Notes under the pieces: generated by a model | Database searches by the model: none | Told to the model about the DNA's origin: nothing | What the model saw: only the letters and a program-made list of their open reading frames with translations | Shown here: positions 11,535 through 21,995 of the stretch, one piece after another | How positions within the stretch are numbered: the first letter of the stretch is position 1 | Layout: every line of letters begins with the position of its first letter | Translations under genes and position numbers: made by a program | NCBI GenBank assembly: GCA_012861695.1 | Contig: JAAOOA010000374.1 | Coordinates: forward strand, 186,001 to 250,000 | DNA from: Trematomus loennbergii | Taxonomy: Eukaryota > Chordata > Actinopteri > Perciformes > Nototheniidae | Direction of reading: 5' to 3' | DNA length: 64,000 nucleotides

Positions 11535-11640
11535 CCGATTAGGCAAACGAGGTAGACAAATGTCCCAAGAATCCCGAACTTCACACCGATGTGTGTCTGA
11601 GAAATTCACTCAACGACGGGACCCTGCAGAAAAACCCCGT
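11535..11640 (-). other. Candidate 5' exon of the minus-strand remnant gene
   Basis: On the minus strand a strong donor (GCCTAATCGG then GTAAGTGTG) ends a segment running from about 11,640 to 11,535. It sits in a region with many CpGs. It could be a non-coding first exon feeding the exons at 10,253-8,644. This rests on one good donor and position only. Confidence 0.3.
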
Positions 11641-11687
11641 AGACGAAAGCAATGCGCATGCGCGCAGCCGCTGTGACTCTGCACAGC

Positions 11688-12130
11688 AAGCAGTTGACAT
11701 TCAAATGTAAATATTAACTATTCTGATTGGAGGGGAGAAATACATATTTGAAAGAAGGAGAACTCTGATTGGTCGCTCATTTCATATATTATGCCTGTTC
11801 AACTTTTACTGGTTCTCTCTGCAATTTGTCTGAGGTGAGTGGACATTCTTATAAATTCACTGTGAATCTGGTTAAAATAAGGGCAGATTTATGTCATTTA
11901 TTAACAAGCAGGTTAAATGCTTCAATAGCTTAAATAAAGTAATGTTTGAAGTCATTCAACTATGAACAATTAAATATATTTCAAGGCATACTTTATTTAT
12001 TCAAGGTTGGAAGAAGTAATCTGATCCTTTACTTTAGAACAAATACTCATTAGCACATTTCTTTGCTAAATATACTTCAAGTATCAAAAGTTTCATGTAG
12101 ATCTGCAATAAAAATATTTTTGGGGTATGG
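11688..12130. repeat. Promoter-like repeat unit, copy 2
   Basis: The unit begins AGCAAGCAGTTGACATTC, has an inverted CCAAT box (CTGATTGGTCGCTCA), then a splice-donor-like GAGGTGAGTGG, and ends in GTTGGAAGAAGTAATC. The same order is found at 12,922 (offset 1,234 bp). Confidence 0.75.
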
Positions 12131-12436
12131 GGGGGTCTGGGATCCGGAGTAATCCCGGCGGGCGGGAGCTGTTATGTGCCATCATGACACGTATGGTGTA
12201 TATATATTATAATGCAGCGCGATCTGTGTGCTCCCTGCCTGTCGGCTCTGCTGATCGATGTATAATAAGGCTCTGCTGCCGTGATGTGCACTGAAAAGTG
12301 TTTCTGTCGCAATATTATCGTTGTCGAGCTAGCTAACTAGCATACATTGTCACTATCTGCTAACGTTAGCTTTAGCCTTCGTTTTCTAATAGTTTTTTTC
12401 ATAGGCTATACACGGAGGTGGTATAAGCAGGCTATA
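12131..12436. other. Insert between promoter-like units
   Basis: GC-richer sequence with TAATCCCGGCGGGCGGGAG near 12,151 and a tATATATAT stretch. No gene seen. Confidence 0.35.
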
Positions 12437-12549
12437 GATCTTGTACTTGAGTAAAAGTAGAAGTACTCAGATCTTGTACTTGAGTAAAAGTAGAAGCACT
12501 CAGATCTTGTACTTGATTAAAAGTACTCAGATATTGTACTTGAGTAGTG
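12437..12549. repeat. 33-bp tandem repeat
   Basis: Three to four copies of a unit beginning ATCTTGTACTTGAGTAAAAG. One copy is shortened by 6 bp. This tandem tract is typical of the teleost repeats that also carry the GGAAGAAGTAATCAGATCC phrase. Confidence 0.9.
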
Positions 12550-12921
12550 GGGGGGGGGAGGGGTGCAGAGCTTCGTGACCGCGGAGCGTGTGAACGTTGT
12601 GATCAGCTGTTTTAGAGACCGACTCTGCTTTGTGACACAAGTTACGGTAAGCATTTCAGATTGTTGCCGCGCATGCGTACCTGCGTACCAGTTATGTGCA
12701 CCCCTGGCTGACATGGATGACAGTTAAGACACACACAGACACACTATAGCTCAGTTATATTTTTAATCAAAAAACTATTGAACACTGAAGTAACTATGAT
12801 TGAATTGACTACAAATATGGCAATGGTGGTAAAGACTACAACAGCCATAATCCATTCTTTGTTTCAGGGACCTCTGCACCTGACCCTTTGATGTGTGATA
12901 TTTTCATAACATGTCTGCATA

Positions 12922-13390
12922 GCAAGCAGTTGACATTCAAATGTTAATATTATATATTTCGATTGGAGGGAAATTACAAAAATATTTTAAAGAAGGAGAG
13001 CTGTGGTTGGTCGCTCATTTTTTAAAATTCGATATATAGTTTGGTTAAACCAGAGACTGTCCTCTCTTTCATCTTATCTTGTCTGGGGTGAGTGATCATT
13101 CCTCTTGTGAATTCATTGTGAAGCTGATTAAAGCAGATAGTCTAAAATAAGGAGCTTATTTTTGTCCTTTATGAACAAAGGAAAGCTGGTTAAATGATTC
13201 CATAGCTTAAATAAAGTAATTTTTTGAGTCTATCAACTATGTACAATTAAATATATTTCAAGGTATACTATATTCAACGTTGGAAGAAGTAATCAGATCC
13301 TCTACTTTAGTACAAGTACTCATTAGCACAATTGTTAGCTAAATGTACTCCAAATATCAAAAGTAAAAGTACTCTTTATGCAGAATTCAT
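12922..13390 (+). promoter_or_regulatory. Promoter-like repeat unit, copy 3 (putative Helentron 5' region)
   Basis: Matches the unit at 11,688: AGCAAGCAGTTGACATTC, an inverted CCAAT-like TGGTTGGTCGCTCA, a TATA-like GATATATAG at about 13,030, then TCTTGTCTGGG followed by GTGAGTG, a good splice donor. It lies 150 bp upstream of a run of small spliced exons. I infer a promoter plus a first non-coding exon ending at about 13,087 for the SGNH-like gene; no transcript evidence is available. Confidence 0.45.
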
Positions 13391-13539
13391 ATTTTCACAG
13401 AATGATATTATGGTAATTGTATTATCCTGTTTTTATAAATGCAAGAGCATTTAAGCATTTACAACGTGGACCAAATGTTTAATCACCATGTGTGCAAGCA
13501 TTGTGTTTGCAAGGTTTAATTTTAATTTTAATTTCACAG

Positions 13540-14175
13540 AGTGACGACTATTGAGCAGTTCATTACTGGTGAGTGTTGGTCAAAGACAGTGTTTGTAGTA
13601 ACATATACCATGACAATATGTGGAACTTTCCAGTCTTTTCTTTGCAGGGTTTAATGCTGTGTTTTCCCCACAGATTGACAGCTTTGAGCAGTTCTCTACC
13701 GGTGAGTTGTGGTCCAAGACACTGTCAGTAGCATAAAGTATAATGAAAACAGATAGGCCCTTTATTAGTGTAAATCAAAGTGATTAGCAGCTTCTAATAC
13801 AATTGATAATTTTTTGGTTTATAACTATTGTATGCTAAGCTATGCGATTGTATTGTACATTGTGTTAAGTAATTATATTTCCATGTCTGCGATGCTGATT
13901 AGTTTCTTCTCTGTTCTAGTTAAACAACCTACCGGCTTGACCAGCTACCCATCTACCTACTCATCTACCTTCTTCACTATACTACCCATCTACTTTCACC
14001 ACCTTCTCATCTACCTTCTTCACTAGCTACCCATCTACCTTCACCACCTTCTCATCTACCTTCTTCACTAGCTACCCATCTACCTTCTCATCTAGCTTCT
14101 TCACCAGCTACCCATTTAACTTCACCGGCTACTCATCTACCTTCAACACCCAGCTTTATCTCGTGAGCAGTTACA
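13540..14175 (+). other. 5' non-coding exons of the SGNH-like gene
   Basis: Three small exons are suggested by AG/GT boundaries: 13540-13568, 13674-13701 and 13920-14175. The first two are diverged duplicates of each other (both contain TTGAGCAGTT and both are followed by GTGAGT and a GGTC-AAGACA-type intron start). The third is a pyrimidine-rich tandem array of CTACCCATCTACCTTC-type units ending at GTTACA before GTAAGT. No long frame runs through them and the first good ATG is in the next exon. Confidence 0.45.
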
Positions 14176-14327
14176 GTAAGTACATTTTTGTTGAACAGGA
14201 TGCATCAACTATTAATGGACTTGTACGCTTTTGTTGCAGTTGAAATAAGTAATTGCGTAATTATTTGTACTATTTAAGGGGTCTGCTAATGTCTTTATTA
14301 ATTCTAACAATGCCTACATACTTTCAG

Positions 14328-17300
14328 ATGCCACGTGGTAAATCGTCCCGCCGTTCCCAGGCTGCAAAGCTACGCGTGGCTGGGACACGTGTGGGATATC
14401 AGCAGCCTGGCAATGCCAGTTTCGCACGTAAGTAGTCGAGGATTTTGTCATTCAATTTTGTATATGTTTAGGGTGTCCATTTTGGTTGTATCATTGTAAA
14501 ATGTGTTTGTATGTACATTTTTTACAGGCAGGCTCGTGCACAGATACACCCCTCTGTGGGCAAGCGAGCTAGTTATGATGAGGAGAATTGACTGAAATAC
14601 ACTTGATTTCTTTGCATTCATTTTTAGATAACTATCACGAAGCAGTGTTTGAAACATGGATTTGTTTGAAATATATACATTTTAAAATTCAATCACCGGT
14701 AGGACCCTTTATGCATTTGAGCCCTTTCCCTTCTAAAATCCTCTGCACGTGCCCGTTTACAGGTGTTATTGTAGGAAGGTGTGTTATTATTGCTTACATA
14801 ATTTAAGAATTGTAAAGGTTCATTAAGTTTAATCTCGGTGTCATTTTCTCTTGTTTTTAAATAGCCGCTGGCGGTACGGGTAACCGCCATAGAGTGCAGA
14901 AATGGCCAATTTCGTCCCTGACCGGACGACAACACAAGATGGTCATACCAGCGGAGTCTCCAGACAAGGAAGTATGAATTGTTTTCAGATTTTGTTAACA
15001 AAGTCTGGGTAATCATTAGTGATTTTCATTTGAAATAATGTCTTCTGTTGTTACAGTTTGTCCTCCTTGTTGGAGCTTCACATCTCCGTTCCATCGTCGA
15101 TGGAATTGTGAAGATGCCAGAGGGAAGGTTTTCCTTTGGTGCCATGTCCACACCGGGGGCATGCGCAAACCAGCTGCGAACCGAGGTAGCCAATGCTGTG
15201 CTGCCTAGGACACCAGATGCAGTCTGTGTGATGGCTCCGAGCAACAACCTAACATCCAGTAGGACCATCACCGAAGCAGGAGAGGACTTTGCGAAGCTCC
15301 TCACCACTGCCCGCAGTCGCTGGCCCAACGTAAGCTTATCTTTTATTGTATTTATTATAGTTCTTATAATATTACATTTTGTATTGTTATTGATGTGGTT
15401 GTATGTTTATGAATTTCTGAAAAATTGACATTTTTATCAACAAATTGTGAAAAATAGCGTACCTTTGTAACTTTGATTAGGTTTTTGCCATGGACTTCCC
15501 CCGCGCCTTACCGTTGACCCTGACTACCAAGACATGATGCGTCAGGAGTTTCGTCGTGTTGCGGCACGTATGGGTATGTTTAACAAATATTTAGGTTCAA
15601 GTACTACCGTAAATCATTTTGATCATTTTCCTAGTTTTCATTATTCTTTGTTTTAAAAGAGCAAAATATAATATCTGTGTGGATATGTTAGTAATTGATC
15701 TTGTTGGTTTTTTTAGGCGTGAAGTACACACCGCTTGCTGAGTACTTCCCTTTCAAAGAACTTGACCTGTGGAGCAGAGATGGCGTGAGTGACATGGCAA
15801 ATGGAAACGTTTTCTCTGTATACTTGTTTGTAGCTGAAATTCCAAGTTCCGTTGTTGAAAAAACATATTGAAGGTTATGTGCTATTTGTAAATGTATTTG
15901 TTTTGCTGGTTTTTGCAGGTACACTTGAGTGACAGTGTGGGAATGCCAATCCTGGTCGGTTCTATCTGGAACGCAACATACATGCAACTTGTTCCAGCCG
16001 AGCCGAAGCCATCTCCTGTTGTCCACAGAAGATCACCGCCTGCGAGGAGAGTCACTCCAAGGGTGATTGTCAAAGGAGAGGTTGCCAAATCACCGCAACT
16101 GGATCCTTCCAAGTGGACAGTTTTCGGCCAGGGCAGGAAGGTAATTGTGTGGCAGACATCTTTCAATAAGAGTGATATTCCCTGAGCAGTTTGCCTTGAT
16201 AATGGTGGAAGAGTACCCATTTGATTAACACAAGCTATGCTTTTATCTTTACAGAGGAGCCAACACGATGAACCTGAGCAGTCCATTGATGCACTTAAAG
16301 AAGCAGGGACTGTTCAGCAGGAGGTAGGTCAACTTTGTAGTATGCTTTGGGGTATGTTTATTGCAGTTTATATGTGCATTTCTTTTTCTAAAACAGTGTT
16401 TCTTCCTTTTTATTTCACAGGAATTGGAGGAGAGTTATCTTCCACTGACACCTGTGTGGTTTAGCAGTGCAATGTTGGTTGAGATGGACAAGATTAGTCC
16501 ATCCCATCTTCCTGGCCCTGATGAGTGCACACCACCGGTTCCAACACCACAAAAGGTAATTTGTTTGTATGTTGGTTGATGCCCTATTATAAAATGTATC
16601 CTTCCTGACAAACTTTAAATGTATTACAGTGAGGACAACTTATACTGTCCATAAGGAGTTATTAGTGGAGGATTAATCATTTTGTTTTCCTTACGTTAGA
16701 AAGCAAAGTTGGAGCTGAAGCGGAGGGCTCCTGCCTCCAAGAAAACCCTGGCAAAGCGACAGGTTGTTCTTGTTTTCTTCTTTTTTAAAGGCAATATAGG
16801 ACTTGTTTAAAACTAAGAAGTTACACGAATATCGGTGGTGTTATTTATTCTCAAGTTTACTAAATTGTTTTTTTTTTTAGGGGGAGGCAGCTCCCATTGT
16901 TGTGGAGGTGATTTTACGGCCACCTACCAGTAGAGGGACAGTTGCTGTGGAGCGGCAGGTCTGTGCTCTTTGTGTGAACGATGTGCTTTCAGAGTGACAT
17001 TTGAATGAATCATGCTAATTTATTGACATAGTTACTTTTGCTCATTGTTAAAATAAAATAGTTTCAGTTGTTAGCCTGCATGCAGTCAACGTTGTTTCAA
17101 GTGTACACAATCAATGACAAGAAACCTCTCTTTTGAGTTCCATTCAATATGTGTGGGTAAGTAGAAAAACAAAAGTTAATATATAACAATAATCATTTTG
17201 TATTAGTAATTGTATATCTTTCTATTATTTAGTTAAACGTTTGTGAAACAATTTAAGACACATAGTGTTTTTAGCAGTTTTTTTATATATGAATTTTCTT

Positions 17301-17475
17301 CTAGGAGGAGCCATTGCCAGGGGTGGAGCCATTTCCAGGGGTGGAGCCATTGCCCCGCGCAGAGCCATCACTGAGCGTGGAGCCATCATCCAGCAAGGAG
17401 CCATCATCCAGCAAGGAGCCATCACCCAGCGTGATGGTGGATGTTGATGATGGAAGGACAACGGATGCAGAACAG
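14328..17475 (+). CDS. Spliced SGNH-hydrolase-like protein of the Helentron
   Basis: The start is ATG 14328 ([16 protein letters not shown], a basic N-terminus). Exons: 14328-14427, 14528-14587 (no good donor), 14865-14971, 15057-15329, 15481-15573, 15717-15784, 15919-16140, 16255-16323, 16421-16555, 16700-16762, 16881-16958, 17305-17475. The core has block [17 protein letters not shown] (Ser kept; the usual GDSH is GASH here), [11 protein letters not shown] as the Asn block, and block V DGVHLSD across the 15784/15919 junction with the Asp and His of an SGNH hydrolase. A Pro/Glu-rich repeat tail follows (EEPLPGVEP units). Exon 15481 is one C short at 15498-15502, shifting the frame. Junction phases otherwise agree from 14865 on. 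Substrate unknown; it may be an esterase or a fold without activity. Confidence 0.6.
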
Positions 17476-17492
17476 GTAAGGGCTATGCTTGC

Positions 17493-18117
17493 ATGTGTTC
17501 AGAAAAAGTGCAGCTGGCTGTTGTCGCAGGGACTGTTGTGAGGTATGCATCCGTTTCTGACGATAAAATATCTGTTGCATGTTCTATAGCGGCTGCGATC
17601 AAACATTTGATTGCGCCTGTGTGTTCGTGGAGCAGTACAGATATCGATGCCATACGTGTTGCAGGGTCAAAGCTTAACTCGTTTGTATTAGGGGAAGCCC
17701 ATAAAATGAATGTAAAGCCAAAGAACTTGTGCAGGTTGGTTGAGCAGACCAGTGTGTTTGGACGTAAGTGGAACGTCAATATGGGTCTGCCAGTGTACGG
17801 CGAATTTAATTTGTCTGAAGGGGAACAGGTATTGTCGGAGAAGCTGCTTGAACACTTATCCAGGGATGGCATGTGTCTGTTTAGCCTAAATTCCGCAGCC
17901 AGTGTCATTATTCAACACAATGACTGTATTGTGGTCGTTGATTGTGGCACACGTGCTGCGTCTGGGTTAGCATCCAGTTATGGCACATCTGTAGCCGTGT
18001 TCAACACATGCCTTAATGACCTGATGTTTTACATCAGGAATCTCAATAATTCATTGAATGCACAGAAGTTTAGCATTACAAGACTTTCTGTGAAAGCAGC
18101 TGAAGTTAATTCGGAGA
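17493..18117 (+). CDS. C76-like deubiquitinase domain 1, catalytic residues lost
   Basis: The first of two copies of a papain-fold domain resembling peptidase C76 (the herpesvirus large-tegument type that also occurs in many fish transposon proteins). Aligned with the copy that follows, ACSIAAAIKHL pairs with MAVSLVGIAKH, and VVDCGTRAASG pairs with VVDSHARSASG. The catalytic Cys position is Ser (codon 17571-17573) and the catalytic His position is Gly (17946-17948). The fold landmarks remain but the active site is gone, so I infer a pseudo-enzyme, perhaps ubiquitin-binding or structural. It continues without a break into domain 2. Confidence 0.6.
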
Positions 18118-18800
18118 CGGCTAGAGTCATTGATGGGGATATGGGGTGTGTCAGGGGAACATTCAGTCAGGGTGATCAACGCTTTAAATATGCAGGACTT
18201 CAGTGCATGGCTGTCAGTTTGGTAGGCATAGCCAAACACAACATTGACAGCGTGTTTACATGGCAGACCGACAACCTGGATAAAGTTGTTGTACTTGGTG
18301 ACAATCTGTACACCTCCCTGCGTGACCAACAAGGTATCAGTGGAGGATACAGTCTACTTTCGGTTCCAGATCTGCCCAAGGAGACCATTATCGACGGACA
18401 AAGATTTCTGTTTCAATACAGTGACTTTGTGTCTGGAGATGTGGATGTGGTTGAGGGTGTTTCATTAAAGAGGGTGTGCAAACCACTTTAAAATACGCAC
18501 TGGAAAGCATGTGTAGTAAATATGACACATGCTTTCTGACAATGAATGGCGCTACATGTGCCATCATTGGTCAAGGTGGACACTACGCAGTGGTCGACTC
18601 CCATGCACGCAGTGCGTCTGGGATGAGCGATGGCGAGGGGCGTAGTGTTGTTCTGTATTTCAGAGGCCTTGAACACGTGTTTGAATACATATGGACATTT
18701 GCAGCGTTCCTCAAGAAGTCTCAAAAACAGTTTGAGATCGCTGGTGTCCGAGTCACTCACATAGGCCCAATTGAAAGCAGTAATCTGTCTTTGGGTCCAA
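18118..18800 (+). CDS. C76-like deubiquitinase domain 2, active-site residues present
   Basis: Reads DQRFKYAGLQCMAVSLVG with the nucleophile Cys at 18204-18206 and, after the break, HYAVVDSHARSASG with the catalytic His at 18602-18604. The first half ends in a stop at about 18,490 while the second half is open in another frame from 18,476. One missing base in the A/G run at 18,467-18,473 explains the shift. The family cleaves ubiquitin or NEDD8 from proteins in its viral members; in this transposon the target is unknown. Next comes a Lys/Arg-rich stretch (GAKRKIRKGSSACKKIKKS, possible nuclear signal) leading to the OTU pair. Confidence 0.6.
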
Positions 18801-18959
18801 GAGTGACTCCCAAAACGACAGAGACTGATTTGGGTTGTAGTTCAACTATTCAGTCCACCAACATTCAGATGGGTGCAAAGCGTAAGATTCGTAAGGGATC
18901 TTCTGCTTGCAAAAAAATTAAAAAGAGTGATGTTACCGCAGATAATTCAGACGTTGCTT

Positions 18960-19490
18960 TTGTCAAAGAAGTAAGAAGTGGACGACTGCAGTTTAATCCT
19001 CTTAGTCATCAACTTGCACAAGCTCTTTGTGACCAGTTACATGTGCAGTTAGAGAAAGTAGATTTTGTGTCTACAGAAATTGGTTTAATAGGGGCTCCAT
19101 GTCTCAATGAAAAAATAGAGGGTGACGGAAACTGTTTCTTTAGAGCAGTGAGTCAAGCTGTGTGTGGTACACAAAGGCATCACACAATAATTAGGCGTGC
19201 AGTGGTTCATCAAATGCAGAGCAATGCTGTGCCTTATGAGCGTATTTTGACCTCCTCCATGTCAGAATACCTCAGCACATCCAAAATGCGGGAGGTTGGC
19301 AGTTGGGCAACAGAATTAGAAATTCAAGCAGCAGCAGATGCGTTTGGAGTTAATATATTCACATATTGTGATCCACGCTGGCTAAAATATAGTTGCGAGA
19401 ACGGGCAGTTGTCTAATCAGGGGTTTATTTGGAAAACCGCAATGGTAATCATTATGAGACTGTTGTGTGTGTAAAACAACCTAATTTGCA
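18960..19490 (+). CDS. OTU domain 1, catalytic residues present
   Basis: OTU-type cysteine protease: EGDGNCFFRAVSQAV with nucleophile Cys at 19133-19135, then EIQAAADAFGVNIFTY, and the His block ENRNGNHYETVVCV with the catalytic His at 19450-19452. The His block is in a different frame because one T is missing in the run at 19,424-19,426. OTU proteases remove ubiquitin from substrates. They are known passengers of Helitron/Helentron proteins, where host ubiquitin control is one proposed role. Confidence 0.85.
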
Positions 19491-19639
19491 GAGTTGTTAT
19501 GGGTATTGCAAAGTGAACACTTCTTGTCCAAGACTGTACAATGTCAGACGGACAACTAGGGGCAAAAGGAGGGTTACCGAACAAACGCATGGTACATCGT
19601 CTGCTGGGGACACAGATTGTGTGGAAAAGAGTGATGTAA

Positions 19640-20170
19640 GTAAAATCACTCTTGAATTTAATCCTTTGTGCAATGAAGTGGCAAAAACACTTTGCACAAA
19701 GTGTAATATAGACTTTGAAAAGCAGGATGTACAGGGACCTACAGTAACTGGGTCCCTAGGTGTGGTCTGTAAGACCGAAAAAATTAAAGAGGACGCCAAT
19801 AGTTTCTTCGGAGCGGTAGCTCATGTTCTCAGTGGTTCTCAGAAGAGCCATCGAAAGATTAGAAAGACTGTTGTGAAGCATATGATGAATCACGCAGAAC
19901 AAACTAAAGTAGTTGGGGGATCTGCTTCAATTTCAGACTACATTGAGAAGTCTCGGATGAAGTATGTAGGACATTGTGCCACAGATGTAGAAATCCAAGG
20001 GACAGCAAATGCTCTTGGAGTGGACATTTTTATCTGCAGTGGGGAAAAATGGCTCAAATACACTTGTAATTGTGCAATGCTTTCAAAAGAAAAATATACT
20101 TGAAACATTGTGATAAAAATCATTTTGAGCCAGTGGTTTGTATCAAACCTTACGATGAACAAAGGTGCTT
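19640..20170 (+). CDS. OTU domain 2, catalytic Cys replaced by Ser
   Basis: A diverged tandem copy of OTU domain 1: LEFNPLCNEVAKTLC matches FNPLSHQLAQALC, and EIQGTANALGVDIFIC matches EIQAAADAFGVNIFTY. The active-site block reads KEDANSFFGAV, so the D-G-N-C motif is D-A-N-S, with Ser at 19801-19803. The His block (DKNHFEPVVCIKP, His at 20121-20123) is kept. It is frame-shifted from the body by a missing A in the run at 20,090-20,094. Without the Cys it should not cleave; it may still bind ubiquitin. Confidence 0.75.
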
Positions 20171-20289
20171 TGAATTTTGTAAAGTGGGGGGTTTGTCAGA
20201 GACACGGTCATGCGTAGCAGTGTCGATATCTGTACTGGGAAGGGTGGGGTTAAAGACAATGCAGAGAGTGTTGCAAACAGCTGTAGTCG

Positions 20290-20830
20290 TAGGGGTTCAA
20301 CATATTTAAAAAGATACAGCTCAAAAAAAACGTATTATAAAAGTAACACAGGGTACCAGCAAACGATTAGGGATGCGTCCATGAAAAAGTATAGTGATGC
20401 AGATTATCAAGAGAGAGTAAGAGTCGGTCTTAGAAAAAGGTATTTCGAGGATGAAGATTTCAAACACAGAGCAATTGGACATACTCAGGTTAGATACCAT
20501 GAAGACCCATTGCATAATCAGATGATAAAGGATTCAAGTAAAAGAATATATAAAAGTAATCCGTTGAAAGTAAAAAAGAATATAGTGTAAAAAAATATCA
20601 TGACGATGATCTGCATAGAGAAAGGGTTAAGCATTAAGCAAACGAACTATAGACTAAAGTTTTACATAGAGAGAAAGTTATAGCATTTAACAAACGTAAA
20701 TATAGGCAAAATAAATTGCATAGAAAGAAGGTAAAATCCATGACTTCAAAAAGGTATCATGGTAATCCAGATTATAAGAAGCGAGTAACAGCTAGCAACA
20801 AATTGAAGAGGCAACAAATGCTAAAAAATA
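20290..20830 (+). CDS. Tyr/basic repeat region of the Helentron protein
   Basis: About nine units of roughly 18 residues with the pattern K-x-x-Y-x-x-(D/N)-x-x-(H/Y)-x-x-x-V, for example MKKYSDADYQERVRVGL, RKRYFEDEDFKHRAI and SKRYHGNPDYKKRVTAS. The region is highly basic. Similar repeats occur between the protease part and the DUF6570 part of fish Helentron proteins. It is split over at least three frames by apparent one-base losses near 20,572, 20,636 and 20,650-20,660. A nucleic-acid-binding linker is plausible but unproven. Confidence 0.55.
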
Positions 20831-20874
20831 GAGAGGTATTTGATTTTGATGCAGCAGTTTTTGGCCAAAGTTAA

Positions 20875-21560
20875 GAATGGACCCGTTTTTGTTTGTAGCT
20901 GCTGCGAGAGTTGTTATTTGAATCGCAGCCTTGCACTGTAAAAAAAGAAATATAAGAATCAAGAATCGCCAATAAATGCATCAGAGACACATATTTACAC
21001 ACATGTACTGATGACTGTGAAGTACCCTGTGTTTGGATTGATATTGGGAGAGGGCAGTCTTGGATCTGCAGCAACTGTGATAAGAAACTTAAGAGAGGTG
21101 TGATGCCACCTGAATGTGTTCTCAATAATTTGGCAGTAGACCCCATTCCCCCAGAATTGGCTTGTTTGAACAGCATAGAGCAGCATTTAATTGCCAGAAA
21201 TATACCATTTATGAAGATGGTGGCATTGCCCAAAGGTGGGCAAAATGGAGTTCACGGACCGGTGACGTGTGTTCCAGCCAATATAGTCCAAACTACAAAT
21301 TTGCTCCCCCGCTCAAGGATGGAAGGTTCCATCTTGCGAATAAAGTTAAAGCGTAGATTGACCTACAAAGGTCATTATAAATTTCAATTTGCAGACCCAA
21401 TGCACATAAAGCGTGCATTACAATATTTAAAAAGAAACAATAAGCACTATAGGGATATTGAATTTAATAAAAGTTGGTATAACGAGTTTTGTAGGGAGGA
21501 GAAGAGAATGAACAAACCCACACCAAGGAAACATCATCAGAGGCTGCTGAGGAACAGCCA
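20875..21560 (+). CDS. Zinc-ribbon and DUF6570-like module
   Basis: VFVCSCCESCY (20,885-20,920) gives paired Cys, then SWICSNCDKKLKRGVMP, NNLAVDPIPPEL, NSIEQHLIARNIPFMKM and LPKGGQNGVHGPVTCVP in order. This is the pattern of DUF6570, a domain of unknown function found just before the Rep in many Helitron and Helentron proteins. The first part is broken by stops and shifts between about 20,870 and 21,060, and the end is out of frame with the next segment through an A-run shortening at 21,525. Confidence 0.65.
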
Positions 21561-21995
21561 TGTTTGTTTCAGGACATGGATTTGATGGCTGTGGATACTG
21601 ATCTGGAAATTGCAGATCAGTTTTCAGATAGAGAACTGAACATGGCCCCAGCAGAAGGCAATAGTCCTGCAAAAGAAAGTTCATTCATTCCTGTAAGGGT
21701 TCCCGAGTTTGAGGAACTTGATGACGCTCTGCTTAATGAGTTTTGGAGGGAACGGGATGATGACTTTGTAGACAATCCGACCTTGATGGATTTGCCAACT
21801 AATGAAACGTCTGATGCTAATGCTGATGATGAGCTTTTACACGACAGGCAACAGCATTGCATGTTTCAGGACACATGTCTGATGCCTGTTGATATTGGAC
21901 AGGAAGTGTTGGATCAATATTTTGATAGTACATTAAATGTCGCTCCAGCAGAGGGTAATAGTCCTGTGAGGCTGTTAGCAGACATTTCCAACGAA
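21561..21995 (+). CDS. Acidic linker with an internal repeat
   Basis: The frame holds two copies of a roughly 37-residue unit. Copy 1 has FQDMDLMAVDTDLE and LNMAPAEGNSP (21,561-21,669). Copy 2 has FQDTCLMPVDIGQE and LNVAPAEGNSP (21,862-21,969). Between them is an acidic stretch (FEELDDALLNEFWRERDDDF). No domain recognised; it joins the DUF6570-like module to the Rep domain. Confidence 0.6.

Noticed and set aside
17475..17519. A 27-29-bp intron joining the SGNH gene to the C76-like frame
   Set aside because: GTAAGG and TTCAG are present but the distance is too short for a spliceosomal intron; either the genes are separate or the frame changes by indel.
17493..18800. Integrated herpesvirus sequence because of the C76-like domain
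   Set aside because: Same-strand neighbours are Helentron proteins and no other viral gene is present; such domains are common in fish transposons.
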